Positions 1-8,756 of a stretch of DNA of 64,000 bases are shown here, piece after piece. The stretch is from assembly GCA_900478215.1 (NCBI GenBank), contig LS483478.1, positions 4,340,001 through 4,404,000 of the forward strand, in the 5' to 3' direction. Origin of the DNA: Salmonella enterica subsp. houtenae serovar Houten. GTDB lineage: Bacteria > Pseudomonadota > Gammaproteobacteria > Enterobacterales > Enterobacteriaceae. The position numbers were made by a program, and so were the translations under genes. How positions within the stretch are numbered: the first letter of the stretch is position 1; every line of letters starts with the position of its first letter. The notes below the pieces were generated by a model. That model did not search any database, was not told where the DNA came from, and was given only the letters and a program-made list of their open reading frames with translations.

Positions 1-500
1 ACCATGTTCCACCGGGATTAAGCAGTGACGAACTGGAATCGTATAACGATTACGACAACGCGAATCTGTATAACGATTATATCGTCGCCAGCCTGATTAA
101 GGACTATAAAGCGACCGATCCGAACGGTTTCCTGCTCTATTTCTCCGATCACGGTGAAGAGGTGTATGATACGCCGCCGCATAAGACGCAGGGACGGAAC
201 GAAGATTCGCCAACCCGTCATATGTATACGGTGCCGTTCCTGCTGTGGACCTCAGAGAAATGGCAGGCGGCGCATCCGCGCGACTTCTCGCAGGATGTCG
301 ATCGTAAGTACAGCAGCTCCGAGCTTATCCATACCTGGTCTGACTTAGCGGGCCTGACCTATGATGGCTATGACCCGACGCGTTCCATCACCAGCCCGCA
401 ATTCAAAGCAACCACGCGCTGGATTGGCAACCCGTATAAGAAGAACGCGCTGATTGATTACGATACGTTGCCGTATGGCGATCAGCCAGGGAATCAGTAA
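1..500 (+). CDS. cptA: Phosphoethanolamine transferase CptA, C-terminal part
   Basis: This is the last ~165 codons of a gene cut by the window edge; the reading frame starts at base 3 and stops with TAA at 498-500. The sulfatase/alkaline-phosphatase-fold motif YFSDHGEEV (about base 141-167) supplies the Asp-His metal ligands typical of EptA/EptB/CptA inner-membrane enzymes that move phosphoethanolamine from phosphatidylethanolamine onto lipopolysaccharide core sugars. The N-terminal membrane helices lie outside the window. The assignment to CptA (YijP) rather than EptA or EptB rests on the similarity and on yijO being next, as in E. coli. Confidence 0.9.
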   Translation, partial: HVPPGLSSDELESYNDYDNANLYNDYIVASLIKDYKATDPNGFLLYFSDHGEEVYDTPPHKTQGRNEDSPTRHMYTVPFLLWTSEKWQAAHPRDFSQDVDRKYSSSELIHTWSDLAGLTYDGYDPTRSITSPQFKATTRWIGNPYKKNALIDYDTLPYGDQPGNQ

Positions 501-512
501 CCAGTGTACTGC

Positions 513-594
513 CCGATGGCGCTAACGCTTATCGGGCCTGACGTTCTTCTCTCCCGCAGACCGGATAAGGCGCAAAGCGCCGCTATCCGGCAAT
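513..594. repeat. REP/BIME-type palindromic repeat
   Basis: Two inverted GC-rich units (around GCTTATCGGGCC and GGATAAGGCGCAAAGCGCC) lie just after the cptA stop. This is the usual enterobacterial extragenic repeat between genes. Confidence 0.7.
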
Positions 595-660
595 AATTGC
601 TTGAGGACACCGGTTTTCGACGTTACTGTTTCCTCTGTTTGCGATCGGCAAGGGATTATC

Positions 661-1512
661 ATGTATCACGACGTCAGCCACCTTCTCTCCCGCCTCATCA
701 ATGGCCCGCTGCCGCTACGCCAGATCTATTTTGCCAGCGCCAGCGGCCCAGTAGCGGCACTGGCGTACCAGGTGGATTTTCCGCGGCTGGAGATTGTGCT
801 GGAGGGCGAGCTTACTGACATGAGCATTACCGCCCCGCTTATTCCTTGCGATGTTCTCTACGTTCCGGCTGGCGGCTGGAACATCCCGCAATGGCAAACG
901 CCGGTCACCACCCTGAGCATCCTGTTTGGCAAACAGCAGTTGGGTTTCAGCGTGGTCCACTGGGACGGTCAGCAGCATCAAAACCTCGTTAAGCAGCACG
1001 TGGCGCGCCGCGGCCCGCGTATCGGCTCTTTCCTGTTACAAACGCTTAATGAGATGCAGATGCAACCCCAGGAGCAACACACCGCCAGGCTGATTGTCGC
1101 CAGCCTGCTAAGCCATTGCCGTGACCTGCTCGGTAGCCAGATCCAGACCGCCTCCCGCAGCCGCGCGCTTTTTGAAGCCATCCGGGAATATATTGATGAA
1201 CACTACGCCGCGCCGTTGACGCGCGAATCGGTGGCGCAGGCGTTTTATATCTCGCCAAATTACCTCTCGCATCTGTTCCAGAAAACGGGAGCCATCGGCT
1301 TTAACGAATACCTGAACCATACGCGACTGGAACACGCTAAAACGTTGCTGAAGGGTTATGACCTGAAAGTTAAAGAGGTGGCGCACCGCTGCGGCTTTGT
1401 CGACAGCAACTATTTCTGCCGTCTGTTTCGCAAAAATACGGAACGTTCGCCGTCGGAGTATCGTCGGCAGTATCACAGCCAACTCACGGAGAAAAAATCC
1501 ACACCACAATAA
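661..1512 (+). CDS. yijO: AraC-family transcriptional regulator YijO
   Basis: A 283-residue protein of the same length and nearly the same sequence as E. coli YijO. The N-terminal ~140 residues form an AraC-type cupin-like sensing region. The C-terminal ~100 residues carry two helix-turn-helix units, the second ending in the AraC signature (VAHRCGFVDSNYFCRLFRK). I use ATG 661 rather than the in-frame upstream TTG at 601, because it gives the conserved MYHDVS start. The ligand and targets are unknown to me. In E. coli it stands next to the frw/pfl genes; here fsaB follows directly, so it may control fsaB-gldA, but that is inference. Confidence 0.92.
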   Translation: MYHDVSHLLSRLINGPLPLRQIYFASASGPVAALAYQVDFPRLEIVLEGELTDMSITAPLIPCDVLYVPAGGWNIPQWQTPVTTLSILFGKQQLGFSVVHWDGQQHQNLVKQHVARRGPRIGSFLLQTLNEMQMQPQEQHTARLIVASLLSHCRDLLGSQIQTASRSRALFEAIREYIDEHYAAPLTRESVAQAFYISPNYLSHLFQKTGAIGFNEYLNHTRLEHAKTLLKGYDLKVKEVAHRCGFVDSNYFCRLFRKNTERSPSEYRRQYHSQLTEKKSTPQ

Positions 1513-1627
1513 AGAAAATGCAGTAGATAAAACGCGTATTTGCTGGATTATTGTAATATTAATGCAAAAAATTTACTCCCCCCCATATGGCATACAGCAG
1601 CACGCTATACGTTAATCATCACCAACT

Positions 1628-1643
1628 TGTGAAGCGAATCACA
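1628..1643. promoter_or_regulatory. Consensus CRP site upstream of fsaB
   Basis: TGTGA at 1628-1632 and TCACA at 1639-1643 are separated by 6 bases, an exact match to the CRP-cAMP core. It lies about 110 bases before the fsaB start. It suggests catabolite control of fsaB-gldA. Confidence 0.7.
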
Positions 1644-1753
1644 CTTTACTAAGCGCATCACATTTATCCAGTTTTTGGCAGATTTGTCACATAGCGCATC
1701 CCGGCAACGCTCCTTTATCCTGTCGATAACGAAAGCTCACGAAAGGAAAAGCT

Positions 1754-2416
1754 ATGGAACTCTACCTGGATACCGCTAACGTGGCGGAAGTCGAACGCCT
1801 CGCACGCATTTTCCCGATTGCCGGCGTCACCACCAATCCGAGCATTGTGGCAGCCAGCAAAGAATCTGTCTGGGATGTGCTGCCCAGGCTACAAAACGCC
1901 ATCGGCGAAGAAGGCACTTTATTTGCACAAACCATGAGCCGCGACGCGAAAGGGATGGTGGAAGAAGCCAAACGACTGAATAACGCCATCCCCGGCATTG
2001 TGGTTAAAATTCCGGTGACCGCCGAAGGACTTGCGGCGATTAAGCTGTTGAAAAAAGAAGGTATCGTGACTCTGGGCACCGCCGTCTACAGCGCATCGCA
2101 GGGCCTGCTGGCGGCGCTGGCGGGCGCAAAATATGTCGCTCCCTACGTCAACCGCGTTGATGCGCAGGGCGGCGATGGCATTCGTATGGTTCAGGAGCTG
2201 CAAACGCTACTGGAACGTCACGCGCCCGATAGCATGGTGCTGGCGGCCAGCTTTAAAACGCCGCGGCAGGCGCTGGATTGCTTACTGGCAGGTTGCCAGG
2301 CGATTACCCTTCCTTTAGATGTAGCGCAACAAATGCTCAATACGCCTGCGGTAGAGTCAGCAATAGAGAAGTTTGAGCAAGACTGGAAAAACGCTTTTGG
2401 TCATCTGAACCTGTAG
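1754..2416 (+). CDS. fsaB: Fructose-6-phosphate aldolase FsaB (TalC)
   Basis: A 220-residue transaldolase-family protein of the short, metal-independent class I type. It reversibly cleaves fructose 6-phosphate to dihydroxyacetone and glyceraldehyde 3-phosphate. The motif AGVTTNPSIVAAS near the N-terminus and VVKIPVT, holding the Schiff-base lysine at about residue 85, are both present. ATG 1754 follows a GAAAGGAAAAG ribosome-binding site. gldA starts 11 bases after the stop, so the two are one transcription unit. The pairing makes sense: the aldolase yields dihydroxyacetone, and GldA can interconvert it with glycerol. Confidence 0.95.
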   Translation: MELYLDTANVAEVERLARIFPIAGVTTNPSIVAASKESVWDVLPRLQNAIGEEGTLFAQTMSRDAKGMVEEAKRLNNAIPGIVVKIPVTAEGLAAIKLLKKEGIVTLGTAVYSASQGLLAALAGAKYVAPYVNRVDAQGGDGIRMVQELQTLLERHAPDSMVLAASFKTPRQALDCLLAGCQAITLPLDVAQQMLNTPAVESAIEKFEQDWKNAFGHLNL

Positions 2417-2427
2417 GGGAGAAATGT

Positions 2428-3531
2428 ATGGATCGCATTATTCAGTCACCAGGCAAGTATATTCAGGGTGCAAACGTCATCGCGCGTCTTGGCGATTATT
2501 TAAAACCGATGGCGAACAACTGGCTGGTTGTGGGCGATAAATTCGTGCTGGGATTTGCCGCAGAGACTCTGCGCAAAAGCCTGACTGATGCCGGTTTGTC
2601 AGTAGAAATCGCCCCGTTTGGCGGCGAATGTTCGCAAAATGAGATCGACAGACTGCGCGCCGTCGCCGAGAAAATCCAGTGCGGCGCCATACTGGGCATC
2701 GGCGGCGGTAAAACGCTGGATACCGCCAAAGCGCTGGCGCACTTTATGAACGTCCCGGTCGCTATCGCGCCGACCATCGCCTCTACCGACGCGCCGTGCA
2801 GCGCGCTCTCGGTTATTTATACCGATGCCGGTGAGTTTGACCGTTATCTGATGCTGCCGCATAACCCGAATATGGTTATTGTCGATACTCAGATAGTGGC
2901 GGGCGCGCCGGCGCGTTTGCTGGCAGCCGGTATCGGCGATGCGCTGGCAACCTGGTTTGAAGCGCGCGCCTGCTCACGCAGCGGCGCCGCTACGATGGCG
3001 GGCGGCAAGTGTACACAGGCCGCGCTGGCACTGGCGGAGCTATGCTATAACACGCTGATCGAAGAAGGCGAAAAAGCAATGTTGGCCGCCGAACAGCATG
3101 TCGTCACGCCAGCACTGGAACGCGTCATCGAAGCCAACACCTACCTGAGCGGGGTCGGTTTTGAAAGCGGCGGTCTGGCCGCAGCGCACGCGATTCATAA
3201 CGGTTTAACGGCGATTCCGGATGCGCACCACTATTATCACGGTGAGAAGGTCGCTTTCGGTACGCTGACGCAACTGGTGCTGGAAAACGCGCCGGTCGAA
3301 GAGATCGAAACCGTTGCTGCGCTGTGCCATTCCGTTGGTCTGCCGATGACGCTGGCGCAACTGGATATTAAACAGGATATCCCGGCAAAAATGCGCACCG
3401 TCGCGGAAGCCTCCTGCGCAGACGGTGAAACTATTCATAACATGCCTGGCGGCGCCACGCCGGATGAAGTGTACGCCGCGCTGCTGGTCGCCGACCAGTA
3501 CGGTCAACGCTTCTTGCAGGAATGGGAATAA
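2428..3531 (+). CDS. gldA: Glycerol dehydrogenase GldA
   Basis: A 367-residue iron-type alcohol dehydrogenase family member that oxidises glycerol to dihydroxyacetone with NAD+. The glycine-rich nucleotide motif GIGGGKTLDTAKA is near residue 90. The expected zinc ligands are Asp171 (GIGDALATW), His254 (AHAIHNG) and His271 (YYHGEK). A GGGGAGAA ribosome-binding site precedes the ATG and it is coupled to fsaB upstream. A strong hairpin terminator follows and separates it from the convergent katG. Confidence 0.96.
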   Translation: MDRIIQSPGKYIQGANVIARLGDYLKPMANNWLVVGDKFVLGFAAETLRKSLTDAGLSVEIAPFGGECSQNEIDRLRAVAEKIQCGAILGIGGGKTLDTAKALAHFMNVPVAIAPTIASTDAPCSALSVIYTDAGEFDRYLMLPHNPNMVIVDTQIVAGAPARLLAAGIGDALATWFEARACSRSGAATMAGGKCTQAALALAELCYNTLIEEGEKAMLAAEQHVVTPALERVIEANTYLSGVGFESGGLAAAHAIHNGLTAIPDAHHYYHGEKVAFGTLTQLVLENAPVEEIETVAALCHSVGLPMTLAQLDIKQDIPAKMRTVAEASCADGETIHNMPGGATPDEVYAALLVADQYGQRFLQEWE

Positions 3532-3548
3532 GGTCGGCCTGGAATGAA

Positions 3549-3573
3549 AAATCCCCGTAAACGCGGGGATTTT
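3549..3573. terminator. Bidirectional terminator between gldA and katG
   Basis: The stem ATCCCCG/CGGGGAT with loop TAAACG is flanked by A and T runs on both sides. It can stop transcription of gldA (+) and read-through from katG (-). Confidence 0.85.
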
Positions 3574-3576
3574 TTT

Positions 3577-3630
3577 GCCCGGAAGGCATCTGGAGCGATA
3601 GGCCGGATAAGCGTTGGCATCATCCGGCAT
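3577..3630. repeat. REP-like palindrome
   Basis: GCCGGATAAGCG...ATCCGGC arms form a typical REP unit immediately beyond the katG stop. Confidence 0.65.
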
Positions 3631-3635
3631 GAGAT

Positions 3636-5816
3636 TTACAACAAATCGAAACGGTCCAGGTTCATCACTTTCACCCATGCCGCGACGAAGTCCTTCACAA
3701 ACTTCTCGTGCGCATCGCTACACGCGTAAACCTCCGCCAACGCGCGCAGTACGGAGTTGGAACCAAATACCAGATCGGCGCGGGTCGCCGTGAATTTTAC
3801 CTCGCCAGTCAGACGATCGCGGCCTTCGAACAGTTCATTAGAGTCGTCGGTGGGTTTCCACTCGTAACGCATATCCAGCAGATTAGCGAAGAAGTCAGTG
3901 CTGAGCACGCCCGGCCTGTCGGTAAAGACACCGTTCTGGCTGCCGTCAAAGTTGGTTCCCAGCACACGCATCCCGCCAACCAGTACCGTCATTTCCGGCG
4001 CGGTCAACGTTAACTGCTGCGCTTTATCAATCAGCAGCGACTCGGTCGTCGACACATCCAGACGCGCACGATAGTTACGGAATCCATCGGCAATCGGTTC
4101 AAGCAGCGAGAACATCTCGATGTCGGTCTGATCCTGACGCGCATCCACCCGGCCCGGCGCAAAAGGTACGCTGATGCTGACACCCGCAGCCGCAGCCGCC
4201 TGCTCAATACCGACCACGCCCGCCAGCACAATAATATCGGCCAGCGAGGCTTTATTGGTCGTTTTCTGCAGCTCTTCTAATACCGGCAGAACGCGAGCCG
4301 CAACGGCGTTTACATCCCAGTCGCGCTGAGGCGCTAATGCCAGACGCGCGCCGTTAGCACCGCCACGCTTATCGCCGCCGCGGAAAGTCGACGCGGATGC
4401 CCAGGCAACCGAAACCATCTCGCTAATAGAGAGCCCGGATGCAGCAATCGCCGCTTTCAGGTTAATAATGTCTTCCTGCGTTGGCTGGTAGAGCGGTTGC
4501 GGCAATGGGTCCTGCCAGATCAGATCTTCTTTCGGTACTTCCGGTCCGATATAACGCGCTTTTGGTCCCATATCTCTGTGCGTCAGTTTGAACCAGGCAC
4601 GAGCAAAGGCTTCATTAAAGGCCTGCGGATCGTTGAGGAAACGGCGGGAGATCTTCTCGAACTCCGGATCAAAACGCAGCGTCAGGTCGGTGACCAGCAT
4701 GGTTGGCTTACGTTTTTTCGACGGATCGAACGGGTCCGGGATGATGTCCGGCGCGTCTACCGCTTCAAACTGGATAGCGCCAGCCGGGCTGCGGGTCTGT
4801 ACCCACTCATATTTGAACAGGTTCTCGAAGAAATAGTTGCTCCACTGGGTCGGTGTCTGCGTCCAGACCACTTCCAGCCCGGAGGTAATAGCATCCGCGC
4901 CAACGCCGCTACCATAGCTGCTGGCCCAACCTAAGCCCTGCGCTTCAATCGGCGCGGCTTCCGGATCGGCCCCTACGTGGGATGCCGCTGCCGCGCCATG
5001 GGTTTTACCGAGGGTATGCCCGCCGGCGATCAACGCCACGGTTTCTTCGTCGTTCATCCCCATATTGCCGAAGGTGGCGCGAATAGCGGCGGCGGCAGAA
5101 AGCGGTTCGCCACTGTGATCCGGCCCTTCCGGGTTAACGTAGATAAGGCCCATCTCGGTCGCGCCCAGCGGCGCTTTTGCCAGCGCTTCAGGGTGTCGGT
5201 GAGTCAACCAGGCTTTTTCATCGCCCCAGTTCACATCCAGATCCGGTTCCCAGACATCTTCACGCCCGGCGCCGAAACCGAAGGTACGGAAGCCGGAGTT
5301 TTCCAGCGCCACGTTACCCGCGAGAATAAACAGGTCGGCCCAGGAAATTTTCTGACCATACTTCTGCTTAATCGGCCACAACAAACGACGCGCCTTATCC
5401 AGGCTGACGTTATCCGGCCAGGAGTTAAGCGGCGCAAAACGCTGTTGACCACGACCCGCGCCGCCACGACCATCAATAGAACGGTAAGTGCCGGCCCCAT
5501 GCCAGGCCATACGAATAAACAAACCGACATAGCTACCCCAGTCGGCAGGCCACCACGGTTGTGAATCGGTCAGCAACGCCTTGAGATCCCCTTTCAGGGC
5601 GGAGTAGTCTAACTTGCTAAACTCTTTGCGGTAGTCAAAGTCTTCACCCAGCGGGTTAGAACGGTTGGAATGTTGGTTCAAAAGATCCACACGGAGTTGA
5701 TTCGGCCACCAGTCGCGGCTGGCTGTTCCTGCTCCTGCGCTTCGGTCATGCCCGCCCTGATGGAAAGGGCATTTGCCAGTGGATAACGTGTTATGGGTAT
5801 CGTCAGTCGTGCTCAT
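3636..5816 (-). CDS. katG: Catalase-peroxidase KatG (hydroperoxidase I)
   Basis: A 726-residue bifunctional haem enzyme that removes hydrogen peroxide as catalase and peroxidase. The distal site RMAWHGAGTYR (Arg, Trp, His), the crosslinking tyrosine in YVNPEGPDHSG and the proximal haem ligand region GGHTLGKTHG are all present. The length equals that of E. coli KatG, including the duplicated C-terminal domain. It is cytoplasmic. OxyR control is known for the family. The upstream 160 bases hold ATAG/CTAT-like tetranucleotides around 5869-5902 that could be OxyR contacts, but I do not claim an exact site. Confidence 0.97.
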   Translation of the reverse strand: MSTTDDTHNTLSTGKCPFHQGGHDRSAGAGTASRDWWPNQLRVDLLNQHSNRSNPLGEDFDYRKEFSKLDYSALKGDLKALLTDSQPWWPADWGSYVGLFIRMAWHGAGTYRSIDGRGGAGRGQQRFAPLNSWPDNVSLDKARRLLWPIKQKYGQKISWADLFILAGNVALENSGFRTFGFGAGREDVWEPDLDVNWGDEKAWLTHRHPEALAKAPLGATEMGLIYVNPEGPDHSGEPLSAAAAIRATFGNMGMNDEETVALIAGGHTLGKTHGAAAASHVGADPEAAPIEAQGLGWASSYGSGVGADAITSGLEVVWTQTPTQWSNYFFENLFKYEWVQTRSPAGAIQFEAVDAPDIIPDPFDPSKKRKPTMLVTDLTLRFDPEFEKISRRFLNDPQAFNEAFARAWFKLTHRDMGPKARYIGPEVPKEDLIWQDPLPQPLYQPTQEDIINLKAAIAASGLSISEMVSVAWASASTFRGGDKRGGANGARLALAPQRDWDVNAVAARVLPVLEELQKTTNKASLADIIVLAGVVGIEQAAAAAGVSISVPFAPGRVDARQDQTDIEMFSLLEPIADGFRNYRARLDVSTTESLLIDKAQQLTLTAPEMTVLVGGMRVLGTNFDGSQNGVFTDRPGVLSTDFFANLLDMRYEWKPTDDSNELFEGRDRLTGEVKFTATRADLVFGSNSVLRALAEVYACSDAHEKFVKDFVAAWVKVMNLDRFDLL

Positions 5817-5980
5817 ATCTCAGCTCCCTTTTAAAGTGTTACCGTTACGATATACACCAGGAGCAAATAGATATAGTTGAATTAATCCACAGATTCGATA
5901 GCTAATACCTTTTATATTTTTAGTTACAGAGATGTAGATCAATATGAGTTGTAATAAAGCTCTCAGCAGAGAGCTGGAGG

Positions 5981-6871
5981 TTATAAACCTGGTCTTACAC
6001 CCAGCGTGTGGCAAATGGCATAACTCATTTCCGCACGATTCAACGTGTAGAAGTGGAAATCCTTTACTCCTTCACGGCTTAAAATTTTCACCATGTCCAT
6101 CGCAATGTTAGCGCCCACCAGCTTGCGGGTTTCCGCGTCATCATCCAGTCCCTCAAACATCAGTGACATCCATGACGGAATGCGGACATTGGTCATATCG
6201 GCAAATTTTTTCGCCTGTTTAAAGTTAGACACCGGTAAAATGCCTGGAATAATTTCTACGTCGATACCGGCAGAAACACAGCGGTCGCGAAAACGCAGGT
6301 AGCTTTCCACATCGAAGAAAAATTGGGTTATCGCGCGGTTAGCGCCAGCATCCACTTTACGCTTCAGATTAAGCAGATCGGCCTGCGCGCTTTTCGCTTC
6401 CGGATGTACCTCCGGATAGGCCGCTACTGAAATATCGAAATCGGCCACCTCTTTGAGCAAGCCGACCAGATCGGCGGCGTACATATCCGGCTTACCGCTG
6501 CCCGGCGGCAAATCGCCGCGCAAAGCGACAATGTGGCGGATACCGTTATTCCAGTAGTCGCGGGCGATGGTACGCAGTTCATCGCGCGTGGCGTCAATAC
6601 AGGTAAGGTGCGGCGCGGCCTCAAGACCAGTACGCTCTTTAATGCCTTTAATAACGCTATGAGTGCGGTCGCGTTCCCCTGAGTTGGCGCCATACGTTAC
6701 CGAAACAAACTTCGGTTTCAGGCTGCTCAGGCGATCGATGGAGTTCCACAGGGTTTGCTCCATTTCACTGGTGCGCGGCGGGAAAAATTCAAACGAAACG
6801 TTAATCTGACCCTGTACTTCCGCCAGGCTCTGATTCAGGGCTTCCCGCTGGTTGGCGTGAAAAAAGCTCAT
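5981..6871 (-). CDS. metF: 5,10-methylenetetrahydrofolate reductase MetF
   Basis: A 296-residue FAD enzyme of the one-carbon pathway that makes 5-methyltetrahydrofolate for methionine synthesis. The N-terminal FEFFPPRT strand contains the catalytic glutamate, and the TIM-barrel segments VSVTYGA and HIVALRGDLP are intact. The start at 6869-6871 follows a TGAGGTAAGG ribosome-binding site. MetJ operators lie directly upstream (6914-6945). In E. coli metF adjoins metL; here two accessory genes lie between them. Confidence 0.97.
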   Translation of the reverse strand: MSFFHANQREALNQSLAEVQGQINVSFEFFPPRTSEMEQTLWNSIDRLSSLKPKFVSVTYGANSGERDRTHSVIKGIKERTGLEAAPHLTCIDATRDELRTIARDYWNNGIRHIVALRGDLPPGSGKPDMYAADLVGLLKEVADFDISVAAYPEVHPEAKSAQADLLNLKRKVDAGANRAITQFFFDVESYLRFRDRCVSAGIDVEIIPGILPVSNFKQAKKFADMTNVRIPSWMSLMFEGLDDDAETRKLVGANIAMDMVKILSREGVKDFHFYTLNRAEMSYAICHTLGVRPGL

Positions 6872-6913
6872 ACCTTACCTCATCAATCGCATGTTATTAT
6901 TTGCTGTGTTGTA

Positions 6914-6945
6914 AACATCTATCCATTTAGACGTCCAGATGTAAA
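6914..6945 (-). promoter_or_regulatory. MetJ operator (tandem met boxes) of metF
   Basis: Tandem 8-base units resembling AGACGTCT can be read as AACATCTA, TCCATTTA, GACGTCCA, GATGTAAA on the + strand. They lie 43-74 bases ahead of the metF ATG. MetJ with S-adenosylmethionine binds such arrays cooperatively. Confidence 0.8.
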
Positions 6946-7065
6946 AATGACGGAAAAGCGGGAGGACGTCAACTGAAAAATCACGCCAAAGAATGAGGAA
7001 TATTCAGCAAAGATGAATTTTCTTCATATCACGCCGCGACACTGAACGCGCCGCGGCAGGGAACA

Positions 7066-8622
7066 TTACTTCTTCACATCCGCAACGCGCATTCCTTTGA
7101 GCTGCTCATCCGTGATGGTGTTTCCCGCGCTAAAATAATCCACCACCGCATTCGACACATAGTAGCCGCCGGAGGTATTCCGCGCCTGGCCTTCCGTGAA
7201 CGCCGCAAAACCGTCGCCGCCGTCGGCAAGGAAGCTGTTGGTGGCGATATGATAAACCGCCGCATCATCAATCGGCTTGCCATTGAGCGTAAAGGCTACC
7301 ACGCGCTGACCGATGGGTTTGTTGCTGTCATACGTCATCTCCAGCCCTTTAGACACCTGCAAAACTCCGTTACTTAATCCGGCGCCATGTTCCATCAGGC
7401 TGCGCAATTGTTTACCGGTTAAATCCATTGTGACCAGTTCATTAGGGAACGGGAAAGTACTGATTACCGCCCCCATCGTCACCGCGCCAGCCGGGATTTC
7501 GTTGCGGATACCACCAGAGTTAGTCAGCGCTAACTGGGTGTCTTTCCCCGCTGCACTCAGCAAGGCATCCGCCGCCAGATTGCCGAGCGAAGAGGACTCG
7601 CCATACGCGCGGGTTAACTCAACCGGCGACTGCGCCACCGTTTGCTGCACGACTTTATCGAGCTTTTTGTTCCAGCCGTCGATCACCTGTTTCGTTTGCG
7701 GATCGGGCTTCCACTCATCCGCAAAAATGGTCTTCAGCTCGAAGTTCTTCACGGTAAACTGATGCGGCTTTTCCTGGTAGTCCAGCACCAGTTTTCCCAC
7801 ATCAATGCCGCCGCTGTCCGTCGACAGAATCAGCGTATTGCCTACTTTAATCGGTTCCGGCGTACCGACATGCGCGTGGCCGGTAATCAAAATATCCAGC
7901 CCTTTTACCTGACTTGCGGTCTGAATATCTTTATCCAGCGCGCGACGCACATCGGTATTACCCATGCTGGACTGGCGGGCCGGGGTGCCTTCGTGGATCA
8001 GCGCGACGGTCAGATCGACTTTACCTTTCAGTTCATCAATGTAACGTTGCAGCCACTTAATTTCATCGCGCGCCTCAATGCCCACGCGCGTCGCGGCGGA
8101 TACCGTATCATTAAAAGCAAATACGCCGTGTAAACCGATCACGCCAATTTTTACGCCATCTTTTTCAACAATGGTGTACGGCTTATCCCAGAAGGATTTA
8201 CTGCTATCCTCATAAAAAATATTGCCCTGCACGATGGGGAATTTCGCCCGGCTCAGTTGCAGAAGCGTATTGTCCCAGCCATGATCGAACTCATGATTAC
8301 CGATAGTGGCAGCGTCATACTGCATGGTATTCATAATATCGATAATCGCTTTACCCTTCGTCAGGCTACTGATATACGGCCCGGTAAAATAATCGCCGGC
8401 ATCAAAAAACCACGTCGCATTATTTTTGGCTTTTTCCTGTTTCACCAACGTGGTGATATTCGCCCAGCCGCCAATATCGCGTTTACCGTCAGCAATCCAC
8501 GGCACTTTATAAGGCTCCACATGGGCGTGCAGATCGTTGGTATAAATGATGGTGACATCTTTGGCGCAGGCCCAGAACGGCAGCGTGAACAAAATACCGG
8601 CAGCAAGCATTTTTACTTTCAT
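7066..8622 (-). CDS. UshA-like periplasmic 5'-nucleotidase / 2',3'-cyclic phosphodiesterase family protein
   Basis: A 518-residue secreted phosphoesterase with a signal peptide (residues ~1-20, cleavage near WACA-KD). The metallophosphatase domain has ordered metal motifs IIYTNDLHAHV, DAGDYF, GNHEFDHGWD, LIHEG and GHAHVG. The C-terminal 5'-nucleotidase substrate domain has NSGGIRNEIPAG and FLADGGDGF. It is clearly not UshA itself (550 residues, different sequence), but has the same two-domain architecture. It probably hydrolyses nucleotides or nucleotide sugars in the periplasm. It is monocistronic and sits in a position empty in E. coli K-12; a similar gene is known beside metF in Salmonella. 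Confidence 0.88.
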   Translation of the reverse strand: MKVKMLAAGILFTLPFWACAKDVTIIYTNDLHAHVEPYKVPWIADGKRDIGGWANITTLVKQEKAKNNATWFFDAGDYFTGPYISSLTKGKAIIDIMNTMQYDAATIGNHEFDHGWDNTLLQLSRAKFPIVQGNIFYEDSSKSFWDKPYTIVEKDGVKIGVIGLHGVFAFNDTVSAATRVGIEARDEIKWLQRYIDELKGKVDLTVALIHEGTPARQSSMGNTDVRRALDKDIQTASQVKGLDILITGHAHVGTPEPIKVGNTLILSTDSGGIDVGKLVLDYQEKPHQFTVKNFELKTIFADEWKPDPQTKQVIDGWNKKLDKVVQQTVAQSPVELTRAYGESSSLGNLAADALLSAAGKDTQLALTNSGGIRNEIPAGAVTMGAVISTFPFPNELVTMDLTGKQLRSLMEHGAGLSNGVLQVSKGLEMTYDSNKPIGQRVVAFTLNGKPIDDAAVYHIATNSFLADGGDGFAAFTEGQARNTSGGYYVSNAVVDYFSAGNTITDEQLKGMRVADVKK

Positions 8623-8756
8623 AAATAGTCCCTTTCAGTCATATAAAGATTCGCTACGTTACGTTCTGAAAGGTTTTTTTATGTGAGAGTCCTCACACTC
8701 GCGTACCGTTTTATGAAGGCAGAATCAACGACCTGCCAAAATCGTTGGTAAAATAT

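Noticed and set aside
5860..5910. OxyR site upstream of katG
   Set aside because: ATAG/CTAT tetranucleotides are present but their spacing does not clearly meet the four-element OxyR pattern by eye.
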